Shown here: in pieces, positions 1-9,945 of the stretch
Position numbering within the stretch: the stretch's first letter is position 1
Layout: every line of letters starts with the position of its first letter
NCBI RefSeq assembly: GCF_000186865.1
Contig: NW_008705568.1
Location: 521,513-585,512, forward strand
Length of the DNA stretch: 64,000 nucleotides
From: Aureococcus anophagefferens
Lineage: Eukaryota > Sar > Pelagophyceae > Pelagomonadales > Pelagomonadaceae
Direction: 5' to 3'
Program-made: the position numbers and the translations under genes
The notes under the pieces: generated by a model
Seen by the model: only the letters and a program-made list of their open reading frames with translations
Database searches by the model: none
What the model was told of the DNA's origin: nothing

Positions 1-690
1 AACTCGCTCTGCCCCGTCTGCGTCGCGCGTGAAGGGCTCTACGCCTGGCGCGACCAGAAGGGCGTGATCGTGCCGAAGGGCGACGGGACGCCGTACGCCA
101 TCACGAGCCGCGGCTGCGGCGGCTGCGGCAAGTGCGACGCGTGCCGACGCAGCCTCTGCTGCGACGGTAGCCTCGTCGCGCACGTCTTCGTAGGGGATCA
201 CTCCTACCCCGTGCACCTGCTGTGTCTCGCTCGCGAGGCGCTGTGCGTCGACTACGCGCCCACTGCCCGCGCGTTATGCGCGATCAGCGGCGAGAAGATC
301 AAGTTATCCGAGCTCCGGCTCGCCGTTGTGCTTCCAAAGCACAACGGCCTCGCCGACCGCGCCTTCACGTGTCGTCTTCACGCCGCCCGCGATTTCCTGC
401 GGACTCTCTTCGCCGCGCCGGGGCTCGCGGGTTTCGACATCGCGGACGTGCGCGGCGTCGCGGAGCTCGCGCCCGAGCACCGGGACTGGGCGCTCGCGGC
501 CCTCCGCGGGGAGGGCGGGCCGCCGAGCCCCCCGCCGACGGCCGCGAGGGCCCTCCGCGCCTACACGGGCCTCGAGGGATCCGAGAACTACCCCACGCAC
601 TGCACGGGGTGCAGGCCCGCCAAGGAGGCGCGGAAGCCGGAAGCCGGCCAGACGACGCTCTTGTCGTACTTCAAGAAGCCCGGCGCGTAG
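1..690 (+). CDS. 3' part of a cysteine-rich protein ending in a PCNA-interacting (PIP) box
   Basis: The frame is open from the first base, so the 5' end lies outside the window; 229 codons are visible. The visible N-terminal part is rich in CxxC pairs (CPVC, then GCGGCGKCDACRR followed by CC), which suggests zinc binding. The last residues read QTTLLSYFKK, a good match to the PIP-box pattern Q-x-x-L-x-x-aromatic-aromatic that docks proteins on the PCNA sliding clamp. A DNA replication or repair role is therefore inferred, but I do not recognise the family. The linker before the tail is proline- and glycine-rich and probably disordered. Confidence 0.55.
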   Translation, partial: NSLCPVCVAREGLYAWRDQKGVIVPKGDGTPYAITSRGCGGCGKCDACRRSLCCDGSLVAHVFVGDHSYPVHLLCLAREALCVDYAPTARALCAISGEKIKLSELRLAVVLPKHNGLADRAFTCRLHAARDFLRTLFAAPGLAGFDIADVRGVAELAPEHRDWALAALRGEGGPPSPPPTAARALRAYTGLEGSENYPTHCTGCRPAKEARKPEAGQTTLLSYFKKPGA

Positions 691-1999
691 GCGGGCCAGT
701 CCGTAAATTGCGCGATCGGGACAGAATTCGTGACGAGTGGCGCTCGCCGACGGCTTCAACGTGATGTGCATCACAGCTTGGTTGAACCCTCCGGAACCCA
801 CCGAAGCGGAGAGCATGGAGAGCGGGACCTCGATTGCTCACGCTCCACGGGTTCGCTCGCTCGCGGCTCTACGCTCGGCCGAACTGATCCTCGTCGAGCA
901 CTCTCCGAGCGGCACCGCGCGCCTCGCTCCGATGTTCTATTCCTGCGCCGCGCGCTGCGTCCCGAGGCCGCGCCCCAGTCTCCCGGCCCGAAATATGAGC
1001 GACTCTCGAAGCCAGCGGTCCGCGAGGCGCGAAACCAGCTCGTTATAGTTGTTGACAACGGCTGGCAGCGGCGCCACTCGTCGCTCTTTTCGGCGTGCGA
1101 GCTCCGCGCGTCCGAACCGGGGCCCGGCGCTCGCGGAGCAACTCGTCGTCCGCGACCGCTTCGCGAAGGACCAGACGGTGTTCGGAGTCGATGACCCACA
1201 CGTCCGCCGACTGCTCGTCGTACAGATCGATGCGGCCGATGATGACGTGCCAGCAGACGCCCTACGACGGGAACCGCCGCCCGCCGAGCCCCGAGCTTGA
1301 ACGTCGTCGTCGAGGCGCCGGCCGCGACCTGCGACGCCTGCCTCGCGCCGGCGCCCCTGACAGTGCGGCTCGACCGCGGCATGATGTCCAACGCGGCGAG
1401 CACTTCGACCCGCGCGCGCCGATGCGCTCCCGGACGCGCTCCGGTACTCGCTGGACCGGGCCGCGTGCCTGCTCGGCGCGAAGCTCGTGGACCTCAAATC
1501 CGACGAGACCTTCGAGGACACGGGCGTCGAGATCCGCAACACGTCCGACGCCTACGCCAACTTCTACCTCGGCGGGCTCGCGGCGGGGGCCGCCGCGGCA
1601 CGGGCGCCCGGCGCACGCGCTCCGCGGCCCGCGCGGCCCGCGCGGCCGTGGCGGCGGCCGCCACTGGGCGCGGCATCGGACCAGGGCGACGCAGCGGGCG
1701 CGCGGCGGGCTGCTTGAGAACTTCCATGACTTACTACGCATTAGCTTCGTATCAATCCCGCGCGCGGGGGAGGCGCGACGGCGTCCCCGGGCGAGCGCGT
1801 GCGCCTGCGTCGAGTAGCCGGTCCGTGTAGGCTGCACTCGTACGCCGGCCAGTCCGTGGGGTGGGATTTGGAGCGGCGTGGGCGCGGCGGACCGGGTCGA
1901 GGCTCGCCCCTGGCGCGATGACTATTTTTGTTTTTGCCACAAAAGTCGCTCAAATTTTTGCGCAAGTCAATTTGGTGCGACCAACGACTTCACGCTATC
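691..1999. other. 1.3-kb stretch without a confident gene; scattered coding-like fragments
   Basis: No intact gene is convincing here. Two pieces look more protein-like than background. On the minus strand (about 1055-1262) a stretch includes WHVIIGRIDLYDEQ and VWVIDSEHRLVLREAV, closed just upstream by a TAG. On the plus strand (about 1430-1590) a stretch includes ACLLGAKLVDLKSDETF and VEIRNTSDAYANFYLGG. They may be remnants of decayed genes or exons of a gene I cannot assemble. Confidence 0.4.
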
Positions 2000-4900
2000 A
2001 TGTGGTCGCTCCGATGCATCCTGGGCTTCGCCCTCTGCTACTTCATGTACCGATGCTGCGAGACCATCCCCAGCGAGACCTGGTGGTACCACTGCCGCTG
2101 GGAACCGTGCAAGGCCAAGGAGATCGTCCCGTTTTCATGGCAGGTCGCGGAGCCCTGCGGGTTCACCTCGCGGTCCTGCGCCGCGTACCTGGGTCGCCAG
2201 GCGCTCTTACCCATCGGCGCCTACGCCAACGTCATGTACTACCGGCCGTACACGTTTGGAAGCCCGCGCGGCTACCGCGAGACGGACGCGGCGGTCGACG
2301 ACATCGAGCGAGGACTTGTACCGTTCGCGGAGCCCGAGTCGAAGCCCACGCCGACGCCCGCGCCGACGCCCGCGCCCGCGCCCGTGCCGACGCCCGTGCC
2401 GACGCCCGCGCCCGTGCCCGTGCCGACGCCGAGCCCGGGCGCGCGGCGCGAGACGGACCCGTTCGGCGGAACCGACGACGCGTGCGCGAACGTCGCGGAC
2501 GCGGACGCCATCGACGACGACGCGGACTTCGAGGGGCTATTCGCCGCGTCGGCCGGCGGGGTCTTCGTCGAGACGCTGGAGGCGGAGGCGGTCATCGTGA
2601 ACGGCGACGTCGGCGCGGTCGACGTCATCGTCCCGGACCCCGCCTACGACCGCGCGGGCTTCGACAACGGCGAGGGCTCGGGCCTCGACGGCGGCGTCGA
2701 CGGCGGCGTCGACGGGGGCACGGACTTCGGCGGGTACGACGGCGCGGGCGTCGGCGCCGCCGCCGCGGACTTCGTCGACAAAATCTACGACGCGCGCGCG
2801 GTCGTCGCGGGCGCGACCACCATGGACGTGCTCGTGCGCCTCCCCAATTGCAAATCCCTGGTCTGCTTCGCCGTGGACCCGCGCACGACGACCGACGACC
2901 TGCTCCGCGCCGTCCACGCGCGCGGCGCGCGCGCCACCTCGAACGGGCGGCCCCTCGCGCTGTCCGCGCGACTCGCCGAGCTGCCCCGCAACGCCATCGT
3001 CGACGTCAATCTGCGCCTGCGCGGCGGCGCCAGCGCCGGCCGCGACCAGACCCGTGGCGCGGCCCGGGCGAGCGCCGCGGCGACGGGCCCGCTCGACGGC
3101 TCGCGCGCGATCGACGCGCCCGCGACCGTCGTCTCGCCGCAGAACGGCGTCGTCGCGGGCATCGACCAGGCCTCCGGCGCGTCGTCCAACGCGGGCCAGG
3201 CGAGCGCCGCGACGGCGAGCCCGCGCGGCGCGTCCGCGGAGGACCCGTACGGACTCGACGCGCTCGCGATTTCGTCGGTCGCGGACTGCTTTCGCGACGA
3301 CGGCTCCGGCGCCCTCACCGAAGACGTGATCCGCAGCGCGGCGGCGGCGGCGGCGGCGGCGCGCCGCGAGATGCCGACGGGCCCGGCCGCGAACGCGAAC
3401 CTTTTCTCCATTTCCAACTGGGGCATGGAGAAGCACTACGACCACTGGAAGGACGCGCTACCGGGCGGCGAGAAGCTCCGCGGCGAGCCCATCCCGGCGG
3501 CGACGCTGCCGGACGGTCCGCAGCGCCACCTCGTGCCGACGGGTGCGCTCGGCCGCTGCGTCGCGGACGCGCTCGCGGACGCGGGTCCGTCGGGGATCTA
3601 CCTCGACATGTTCCACGCGCACTCGCACGCGGCGGACAGGGAGCACTTCTTAGCGCAGATCGCCGGACGAGGTACCAGACCTACGCCGCCGGAGAACACG
3701 GCGCTCTTCGAGGGCAAGCTCCTCCACGTCACGCGCCTGGCCGCGAAGGAGTTCGGAGTCGACCTGAGCTCCGTCATCGTCCACTTCTACGACGGCGACC
3801 GCATGCTCCTGAACTTTCACGGCGACGGCAAGGACAAGAAGACGCTCTTCCGCATCCTCGCGGGGCTCGAGGGCTTGCCCAAGGGCCTCGCGGAGACGAC
3901 GCGCGGCACCAAGGAGGCCCCGATCGAGAGAACCTGCGCCCGCGTCTGGGAGATCCCGGTCGACGCGGGCCTCGTGACCCGCTGCACCGACCTCGAGCAG
4001 TCGGACGAGAACCTCGCGGACTCCCAGCTCCGGAAGGCCGCGGGCCTCGACGACGACTTACCGGCCACCAAGGTTCACGCGCGGTGCTCGAAGTCGCTCT
4101 GCGAGCTCGCGGAGATCGGCATCGCGGGCAAGACCTCGGACAAGACGCTCTTGGTCGACGTCCGCACGCTCGACGACGAGGAAGACGAAGCCGTCGCCGC
4201 CTCCATGACCTACGCGCTCTTCCACTTCGTCGAGAACCTCGCGGCCTCGATCGCGCGGGTCCGCGCCCGCGCCGGCGCCGCGGTGCCGCCGTTGCCGCCG
4301 CCGCTGCTCTTCGCTCCGCACCAGGCGGCGCTCCTCGAGCAACTCGCGAAGCGTGGCACGAAGGCGCGTTCCCGAGTCTGGAGAGATGTGTTTTACGCGC
4401 GCGTCGCCGCGCGTCGCCGCGGACGCCGCGTGATCGCGCGCCCCACGCGCAGGTCGAGCCGCCGACGGAGCCGCGATCGCCGGCGGAGACGCACAAGCAC
4501 GCGACGACCAAGGTCCTGGGCTACGTCGCCCGGCTGTTCAAGCAACGCGCGACCGCGGTCGAGGCCGACCCCGAGTCCAGGGTCGGCCTGGCTCCGCGGG
4601 AGCCCGGGAGGCCGCGTGGCACGAAGGCGCGTTCCCGAGTCTGGAGAGATGTGTTTACGCGCGCGCGCCGCGCGTCGCCGCGGACCCCGCGCGATCGCGC
4701 GCCCCACACGCAGGTCGTGGTGAAGGAGCGGGACGGACGCGTGCCGCGAGCGCCCAACGCGCCGGGCCCGCCGCGCGATGGGAGCGCCATCGAGAACTCA
4801 AAGCGCCGCTTCGGGAAGCTCACGCTCCCGTTCCGGAAATCGCTTGCCGAGACGTTCCGAATCGCGCCGAAGCCGCCCAAGCCGCCCAAGCCGCCCGCCG

Positions 4901-6702
4901 TCGCGCTGGCGCTGGCGCCGGAGCTCGCGGCCGCGCTGGCCGTCGCGGAGGCCGCGGCGCGCGCCACGACGCCCGCGGACGCGAGCCTCGCGGAGGCCGC
5001 GCACGCCTTCGCGGCCGTCGACGGCGCGTCCGGCGTCGCCGCGCCCGCGCCGGCTTCGGCGCCGCCGACCATCGCGGACGTCGAGCGCCGCGCGTCCGTC
5101 GACGCCGAGCGCGTCGACTCCGTCGCGTCCGCGGACGCGAGCCTCGCGAAGGCCGTCGTCGTCGCCGCGTTGCCGTCCGTCGGCGGCGCGTCCGGCGTCG
5201 CCGCGCCCGCGCCGGCTTCGGCGCCGCCGGCCATCGCGGACGTCGAGCGCCGCGCGTCCGTCGTCATCCGGCGCGCGGTCGACGCGACGGCGGAGCGCAT
5301 CGTCGAGGGCGAGGAGCTTTCCGGCGCCGACGCTTACGCGCTCCTGCGGGCCCAGCGCAGCGGTCACTGGCCGCCACTGTCGGTGCAGGAGAACTACGCG
5401 TGCCCCCCGTTCAAGGGTGGGCACCACGCGTACCTCGTGAATCCGGGCTCCGACGGCCTCCGCTACCCGCACCTCGTGAATCCGGGCTCCGACGGCCTCC
5501 GTTCGGTGCGCGGCGCGATCCGGTTCCCGAAGCCTGACTCCCAGGTCAGGCTCAAGCTCACCACGTGGGACAGCTCAGGGCTCCGCGGCGTGATGTCGCG
5601 GACGCTCCCTCTGGACGGATACACGGCGAGGCAGCACCACCTGGTGCAGAGGAAGTCGGCGTCGTCGGCCGCGACGTTCGTCCCGGGCGTCCGGCTCGTC
5701 CAGGTGTGGGCGCCCGCGGCCGCCGAGGCCTTCGCGCCGCCGTCGCTCGCCGCCGAGGCCTTCGCGCCCGCGCCGCCGACGCAGTCCGCGGCCACGCCGT
5801 CGTCGTCCGCGCGGCCGCTCGCCGCGCTCGCGCGGGCCGTCGAGCCGTCGGGCATGTTCGTCCCCGCCGCGACCGACGGCGGCTTCGCGGCCGCGCCCTT
5901 CGACGGCTCCGCGGCCGCGCGGGGCTCCATGCCCCACTTCGGCTTCGAGGGCGGCTCCGCGGCCGCGCAGTACTTCGGCGCCGCGAGCGGCTCCGCGGGC
6001 GGCTCCGCGGCCGCGCAGTCCTTCGGCGCCGCGAGCGGCTACGCCGCCGTGGGCGGCGCGGGCGCGCCCGCGCTCATGCAGCACTCCGTCGCCGGCGCGG
6101 CGCACCCGCCGCAGTGGGCCGCGCCGCCGTCGGCCGCGCCGCCGTCGGCCGCGCCGCCGTCGGCCGCGGTCACGCCGTCGTCGTCCGCGGTCACGCCGTC
6201 GTCGTCCGCGCGGCCGCTCGCCGCGCTCGCGCCGGCCGTCGAGCCGTCGGGCGCGCAGCGGCCCGCGCCCTACGCCGCCGTGGGCGGCTTCCCGGGCGGG
6301 CTCGCGCAGCAGCGGTCCTTCGGCGACGCGTGGCGCGGCGCGCCGCTGCCGCTGGACATGCTCGGCGCCGGCGCGACCTTCGGCGGCTTCGAGGGCGCGC
6401 AGCGGCCTGCGCCCTACGGCGCCATGGGCGCCTTCCCGGGCGGGCCCGCGCTCACGCAGCAGCACTCCGTCGCCAGCGCAGCGCGCCCGCCGCCGTGGGC
6501 CACGCCGTTTCCGAACGTCCCCGCGCCGCCGCAGCAGTCGGCGGATGGCCTCGACGTCATGTCAGGGCCCGAGCTCCGGGAAATCCTCCACAAGGCGGGA
6601 CTCCCAACCCAGGGCAAGAATAAAAAAACACTCATCAACCGCATCCGCAAGAACTCCGCGCCCGCGCCGCCGCCGCCGCCGAAGCGCCACCGCGTCGGCT
6701 GA
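2000..6702 (+). CDS. Large protein with internal ubiquitin-like domain (LRLRGG) and C-terminal SAP domain; frame broken at a direct repeat
   Basis: The first ATG (2000) is followed by a hydrophobic, cysteine-containing N-terminus and a proline-threonine tract (about residues 110-145). Residues 275-343 resemble ubiquitin and end in VNLRLRGG, as ubiquitin does before its cleavage site. A globular, unrecognised region follows (about 475-780). After 4390 the frame changes, then runs through Ala/Pro/Gly low-complexity repeats to a SAP-like DNA-binding motif (SGPELREILHKAGLPTQGKN) and a basic end. The frame change coincides with a direct repeat (4351 and 4614). Removing 263 bases between the copies, for example as a GC-AG intron 4364-4626, restores one 1479-residue frame. 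Function unknown; a nuclear ubiquitin-like-modifier protein is only a guess. Confidence 0.55.
4351..4714 (+). repeat. Two ~100-bp direct repeat copies, 263 bp apart, inside the Ubl-SAP gene
   Basis: Copy 1 starts at 4351 and copy 2 at 4614; both begin GCGTGGCACGAAGGCGCG and stay similar for about 100 bp. Copy 2 has three T's where copy 1 has four (near 4390). The offset of 263 is not a multiple of three, so the duplication throws the upstream frame into the downstream one. Within each copy AAG is followed by GCGCG, so splicing from the first GC to the second AG would remove exactly one unit. Confidence 0.75.
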
Positions 6703-6719
6703 GCCCCCCCCCTCCGTCC

Positions 6720-7380
6720 GCGGTCTCAAGTTCCCTCGCCGACCAAAGAAGCGTAAGGATGCCGCAGTGGCGGTCGAAGTCCGTCGCGTAGCGCCGGCAC
6801 GCACTGCAGTGGTGCGCGTTCGCGTGCGCGTGGAAGCGGTCGCCGTCGTAGGGCGCGGGCGCCTTGGACCGCCAGGCGTAGCAGTGCACGAACGTGCGGC
6901 CGTCGGCGCCCGCGACGTTCTGGAGCTTCACCCGCACGGCCTCAGAGCGGCGCGCCGGCACGCACTGCAGTGGTGCGCGTTCGCGTGCGCGTGGAAGCGG
7001 TCGCCGTCGTAGGGCGCGGGCGCCTTGGACCGCCAGGCGTAGCAGTGCACGAACGTGCGGCCGTCGGCGCCCGCGACGTTCTGGAGCTTCACCCGCACGG
7101 CCTCAGAGCGGCGCGCCGGCACGCACTGCAGTGGTGCGCGTTCGCGTGCGCGTGGAAGCGGTCGCCGTCGTAGGGCGCGGGCGCCTTGGACCGCCAGGCG
7201 TAGCAGTGCACGAACGTGCGGCCGTCGGCGCCCGCGACGTTCTGGAGCTTCACCCGCACGGCCTCAGAGCGGCGCGCCGGCACGCGCTGCAGTGGTGCGC
7301 GTTCGCGTGCGCGTGGAAGCGGTCGCCGTCGTAGGGCGCGGGCGCCTAGACTGCGACGTTCTGGAGCTTCGCCCGCACGG
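6720..7380 (-). pseudogene. Tandem 161-bp array holding the C-terminal end of a PAO/TIC55-like Rieske oxygenase
   Basis: Units begin at 6791, 6952, 7113 and 7274, exactly 161 bp apart; the first three are nearly identical and the fourth lacks about 70 internal bases. On the minus strand each unit encodes a peptide including HCYAWRSKAPAPYDGDRFHA and HHCSACRR. The order Asp-Arg-aromatic-x-His, then His-Cys-x-x-Cys-Arg resembles the C-terminal CxxC region of pheophorbide a oxygenase and TIC55-type Rieske proteins. Because 161 is not divisible by three, adjacent units cannot be read in one frame, so this is a non-coding relic. The Rieske and iron-binding parts are not present. Confidence 0.5.
6791..7350. 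repeat. Tandem repeat, 161-bp unit, about 3.5 copies
   Basis: Each unit starts GCGCCGGCACGC and contains a CACTGCAGTG palindrome near its left end (CGCTGCAGTG in the last copy). Near identity between units indicates recent unequal crossing over or slippage. The array sits directly upstream of REXO4 (start codon at 7495), so it may lie in that gene's promoter region. Confidence 0.85.
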
Positions 7381-7494
7381 GCTCGCATCTGCGTGCGACC
7401 GCTACACTGCGCTTGGACCTGTTGTCATCAGCCATCGAGTGCGCAGCATGCTGCGCGGCATCGTCAGATCATCATCGGCCAAGCGATCGTGAGC

Positions 7495-8229
7495 ATGGCC
7501 AAGTCCAAGAGGCGTTCCGCAGCGCCGGCGAAGAAGGCGGCGCCCAAGGCCGGCGCCAACTGGGACAAGCTCAAGGCCAGCCTCACGAAGCACGCCAAGC
7601 CCAAGGGCTCGAAGCACGCCGCCACGGACCTCAGGGACCTCGAGGCCGCCGCGAAGCGGTCCGCCGCCGCCCCGCAGGCGCGCGCGCTCAAGCCCGACGC
7701 CTTCGTCGCGCTGGACTGCGAGATGGTCGGCGTCGGGTCCAGCGGCCGCGAGTCCGTGCTCGCGCGCTGCTCCGTCGTCGGCGGCGACGGCGCCGTATTG
7801 TACGACCGCCACGTCAAGGTCGGCGAGCGCGTGACGGACTTCCGCACGAAGTACAGCGGCGTCCGCGCGCGGGACCTCAAGGCGCGGGACGCCGTGCCCT
7901 TTGCCGAGTGCCAGCGGGCCGTCGCGTCGCTGCTCGAGGGGAAGGTGCTCGTGGGCCACGCGCTCCACAACGACCTGAAGGTGCTGCTGCTGCCGCACCC
8001 GCGGACGGCGACGCGCGACACGGCGAGCTGGCCGCCGCTCATGCGCGCCAACGGCCGGGGCAAGCGCAAGCCCCGCAAGCTCCGGGACCTCGTGAGCGAG
8101 CACCTCGGGCGCGCGATCCAGGAGGGCGAGCACGGCTCCGTGGAGGACGCGACGGCCGCGCTCGACCTCTACCGCAAGTTCGCGACGGAGTGGGAGGCGG
8201 ACCTCGTCGCGAGCGGCCGGGCGAAGTAA
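7495..8229 (+). CDS. REXO4: REXO4-like RNA exonuclease (DEDDh, ISG20 family)
   Basis: A 244-residue protein with the exonuclease motifs of REX4/ISG20: ALDCEMVGVG (ExoI, residues ~72-81), VGHALHNDLKVL (ExoII, ~153-164) and HGSVEDATAALDLYR (ExoIII, ~211-225), giving the catalytic D-E-D-D plus the His. The family trims structured RNA and takes part in ribosomal RNA processing in the nucleolus. The lysine-rich N-terminus (KKAAPKAG and similar) suits nucleolar targeting. The ATG at 7495 is chosen because it precedes this basic leader; the frame is open further upstream but runs into the repeat array. It converges on the next gene with 20 bp between stop codons. Confidence 0.9.
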   Translation: MAKSKRRSAAPAKKAAPKAGANWDKLKASLTKHAKPKGSKHAATDLRDLEAAAKRSAAAPQARALKPDAFVALDCEMVGVGSSGRESVLARCSVVGGDGAVLYDRHVKVGERVTDFRTKYSGVRARDLKARDAVPFAECQRAVASLLEGKVLVGHALHNDLKVLLLPHPRTATRDTASWPPLMRANGRGKRKPRKLRDLVSEHLGRAIQEGEHGSVEDATAALDLYRKFATEWEADLVASGRAK

Positions 8230-8249
8230 GCTTTTCTCACACGAGCGTC

Positions 8250-9833
8250 TTACGCCTCCACGCGGAGCTGGAGCTCCGGCGGGAGGTCGCCCTGGTCCTC
8301 GAGCCAGTCGCCGAAGCCGTCGATGCGCTCCTTCTCCTCGGCCTCGACCTTGGCCTCGTCGCCCGGCGCGGGCTTGGCGTAGTCCGTGACGCCGTCCCAG
8401 AAGTAGGACTTGAGCGTCCGCCCCCGGAATTCCGCGCCGTCCCAGGCCTTGATCGCGTCCGTCGCGTCGCCGGGCAGCTTGAACTTGAAGACGCAGACGC
8501 CGTCGGTCCGGTGGAAGTGGACGGCGCACTTGTCGACGTCCGGCGGCGCGTCCAGCAGCGACTCGAGCGCGCCCTGGAGCTCCGCCGCGAAGCCGTCGCG
8601 CGCCGTCGCGCGCCGCGCGGCGAGGTCCTCGAGGGACGCGTCCTCGGGTGCCTCCTCGTCGGGCGCGTCGCCGGGCACGAACGCGCGCTCCACCACCACA
8701 ATACGCAGCGCCTTGGAGCTCGCGGTCCCCGAGTCGTCGTCGTTCGCCCACGACAGCGACTGCGCGGCGGCCTTCTTGGCCACCTTGACCTTGTTCGCGT
8801 TGATCTTGCGCTTCTTCGACGCGTCGTAGGCGCCGTAGCGCGAGCTCCCGAAGTCCGCGCGCGTCACCTTCAGAGGCACGTCGAAGCGGAGCGAGCCGCC
8901 GTCGAGGATCTGTAAAGCGAGCGCCACGGACGGCTCGTTCGCGTAGCAGAGCGCGCCGTCGCCCTTGGCGACGCCGGCGCCGTCGCGGTAGATCTTGACC
9001 TTCGGCTGGTTCGACTCGGCGTCCACGGCCACGACGCCGCACTTGCCGAAGTGGTCCAGCAGCTCGTCGACGGTGACGTCGCTCGGCAGGCCCTCGACGT
9101 AGATCCAGCACTTGCCCGCGTTCTTGTCCCAGCCGCCCTTCTTTTTTGCCGCCTTTTTTTTATCCCGCTTCGCCTTGCGCTCCGCGGCCCTGGCGTCGTC
9201 GTCCTCGGTCTTTCGTTCGGGGGCCGCGGGCGCGTCGTCGTCCGCCGCCGCCGGCTCGTCGTCGTCGTCGCTCGACGCGTCGCCGTCGGCCTCGACCCAC
9301 TCGCCGTCGGCGGAGAAGACGTAGCGCCGGCCGTCGTCGCCGCGGAAGGACCGCTTCTTCGACGGCGCCGCGGCCGCGAGCGGCTCCTCGCGTTCCTGGA
9401 CCTCCGGCACGAAGGCCTGGCCCGCGTCGTCGGCCAGGGGCTCCTCGGTCGCGAGGAGCGGCCGCAGGCCCGGCACGTCGCCCAAAGGCCGCCACGCGTC
9501 GCCGCCGGCGACGAAGACGGAGCTCAGCCCGTCGGCGTCGCCGGCCTCGACGCGCCTTCGGAGCTCGCCGAGCGGGAAGGGCCCGCCGCGGCCCTCGGGC
9601 GCCGCCGGGTCGGCGACGTAGAACTGGCACCGCACGAGCCTGGCGCGCTCGCCGAGGCCCGGCGCCTCCGACGGCGCCAGCCAGGCGGCCTGGCTCGGCC
9701 GCCAGACGAGGCAGCTCATGGGCACGACGCCGCGCTCGAGCAGCTTGAGCAGCGCCTGGCCGGGCAGCGGGCCGCGCTGGGCGCCCTCGACGCAGTACAT
9801 CCACGAGTCCTCCTCGGGCGGCGTTGCCGCCAT
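8250..9833 (-). CDS. Tat-SF1 / CUS2-like splicing factor with an N-terminal GYF_2-like domain
   Basis: A 527-residue protein. Residues ~8-60 resemble a GYF_2 domain (WMYCVEGAQRGPLPGQ). An acidic and lysine-rich linker leads to an RRM at ~240-325 (CWIYVEGLPSDVTVDELLDH) and a second RRM/UHM at ~373-475 with the typical end FRGRTLKSYFWDG. Tat-SF1 and yeast Cus2 use this RRM-UHM pair to bind U2 snRNP (SF3b1/Prp11) during spliceosome assembly. The start ATG at 9833 lies in ACCGCCATGG; no other ATG is available upstream in frame. It shares a 112-bp intergenic promoter with the divergent DUF3089 gene. Confidence 0.85.
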   Translation of the reverse strand: MAATPPEEDSWMYCVEGAQRGPLPGQALLKLLERGVVPMSCLVWRPSQAAWLAPSEAPGLGERARLVRCQFYVADPAAPEGRGGPFPLGELRRRVEAGDADGLSSVFVAGGDAWRPLGDVPGLRPLLATEEPLADDAGQAFVPEVQEREEPLAAAAPSKKRSFRGDDGRRYVFSADGEWVEADGDASSDDDDEPAAADDDAPAAPERKTEDDDARAAERKAKRDKKKAAKKKGGWDKNAGKCWIYVEGLPSDVTVDELLDHFGKCGVVAVDAESNQPKVKIYRDGAGVAKGDGALCYANEPSVALALQILDGGSLRFDVPLKVTRADFGSSRYGAYDASKKRKINANKVKVAKKAAAQSLSWANDDDSGTASSKALRIVVVERAFVPGDAPDEEAPEDASLEDLAARRATARDGFAAELQGALESLLDAPPDVDKCAVHFHRTDGVCVFKFKLPGDATDAIKAWDGAEFRGRTLKSYFWDGVTDYAKPAPGDEAKVEAEEKERIDGFGDWLEDQGDLPPELQLRVEA

Positions 9834-9945
9834 GGCGGTGCGGTCGAGGCGACGCTGTCGCGGAGAGGCCGGCACCTTGGGTGCATCACCTATTCAACAA
9901 AAATTGCCGCAAAGCGATTATGCGAGCATAAACCACGCTGGAGCA

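Noticed and set aside
2000..6702. The Ubl-SAP gene as a retroelement polyprotein.
   Set aside because: No reverse transcriptase, integrase, protease or long terminal repeats are visible.
6791..7350. Regularly spaced repeats that could suggest a CRISPR-like array.
   Set aside because: The whole 161-bp unit repeats with no variable spacers, and the genome is eukaryotic.
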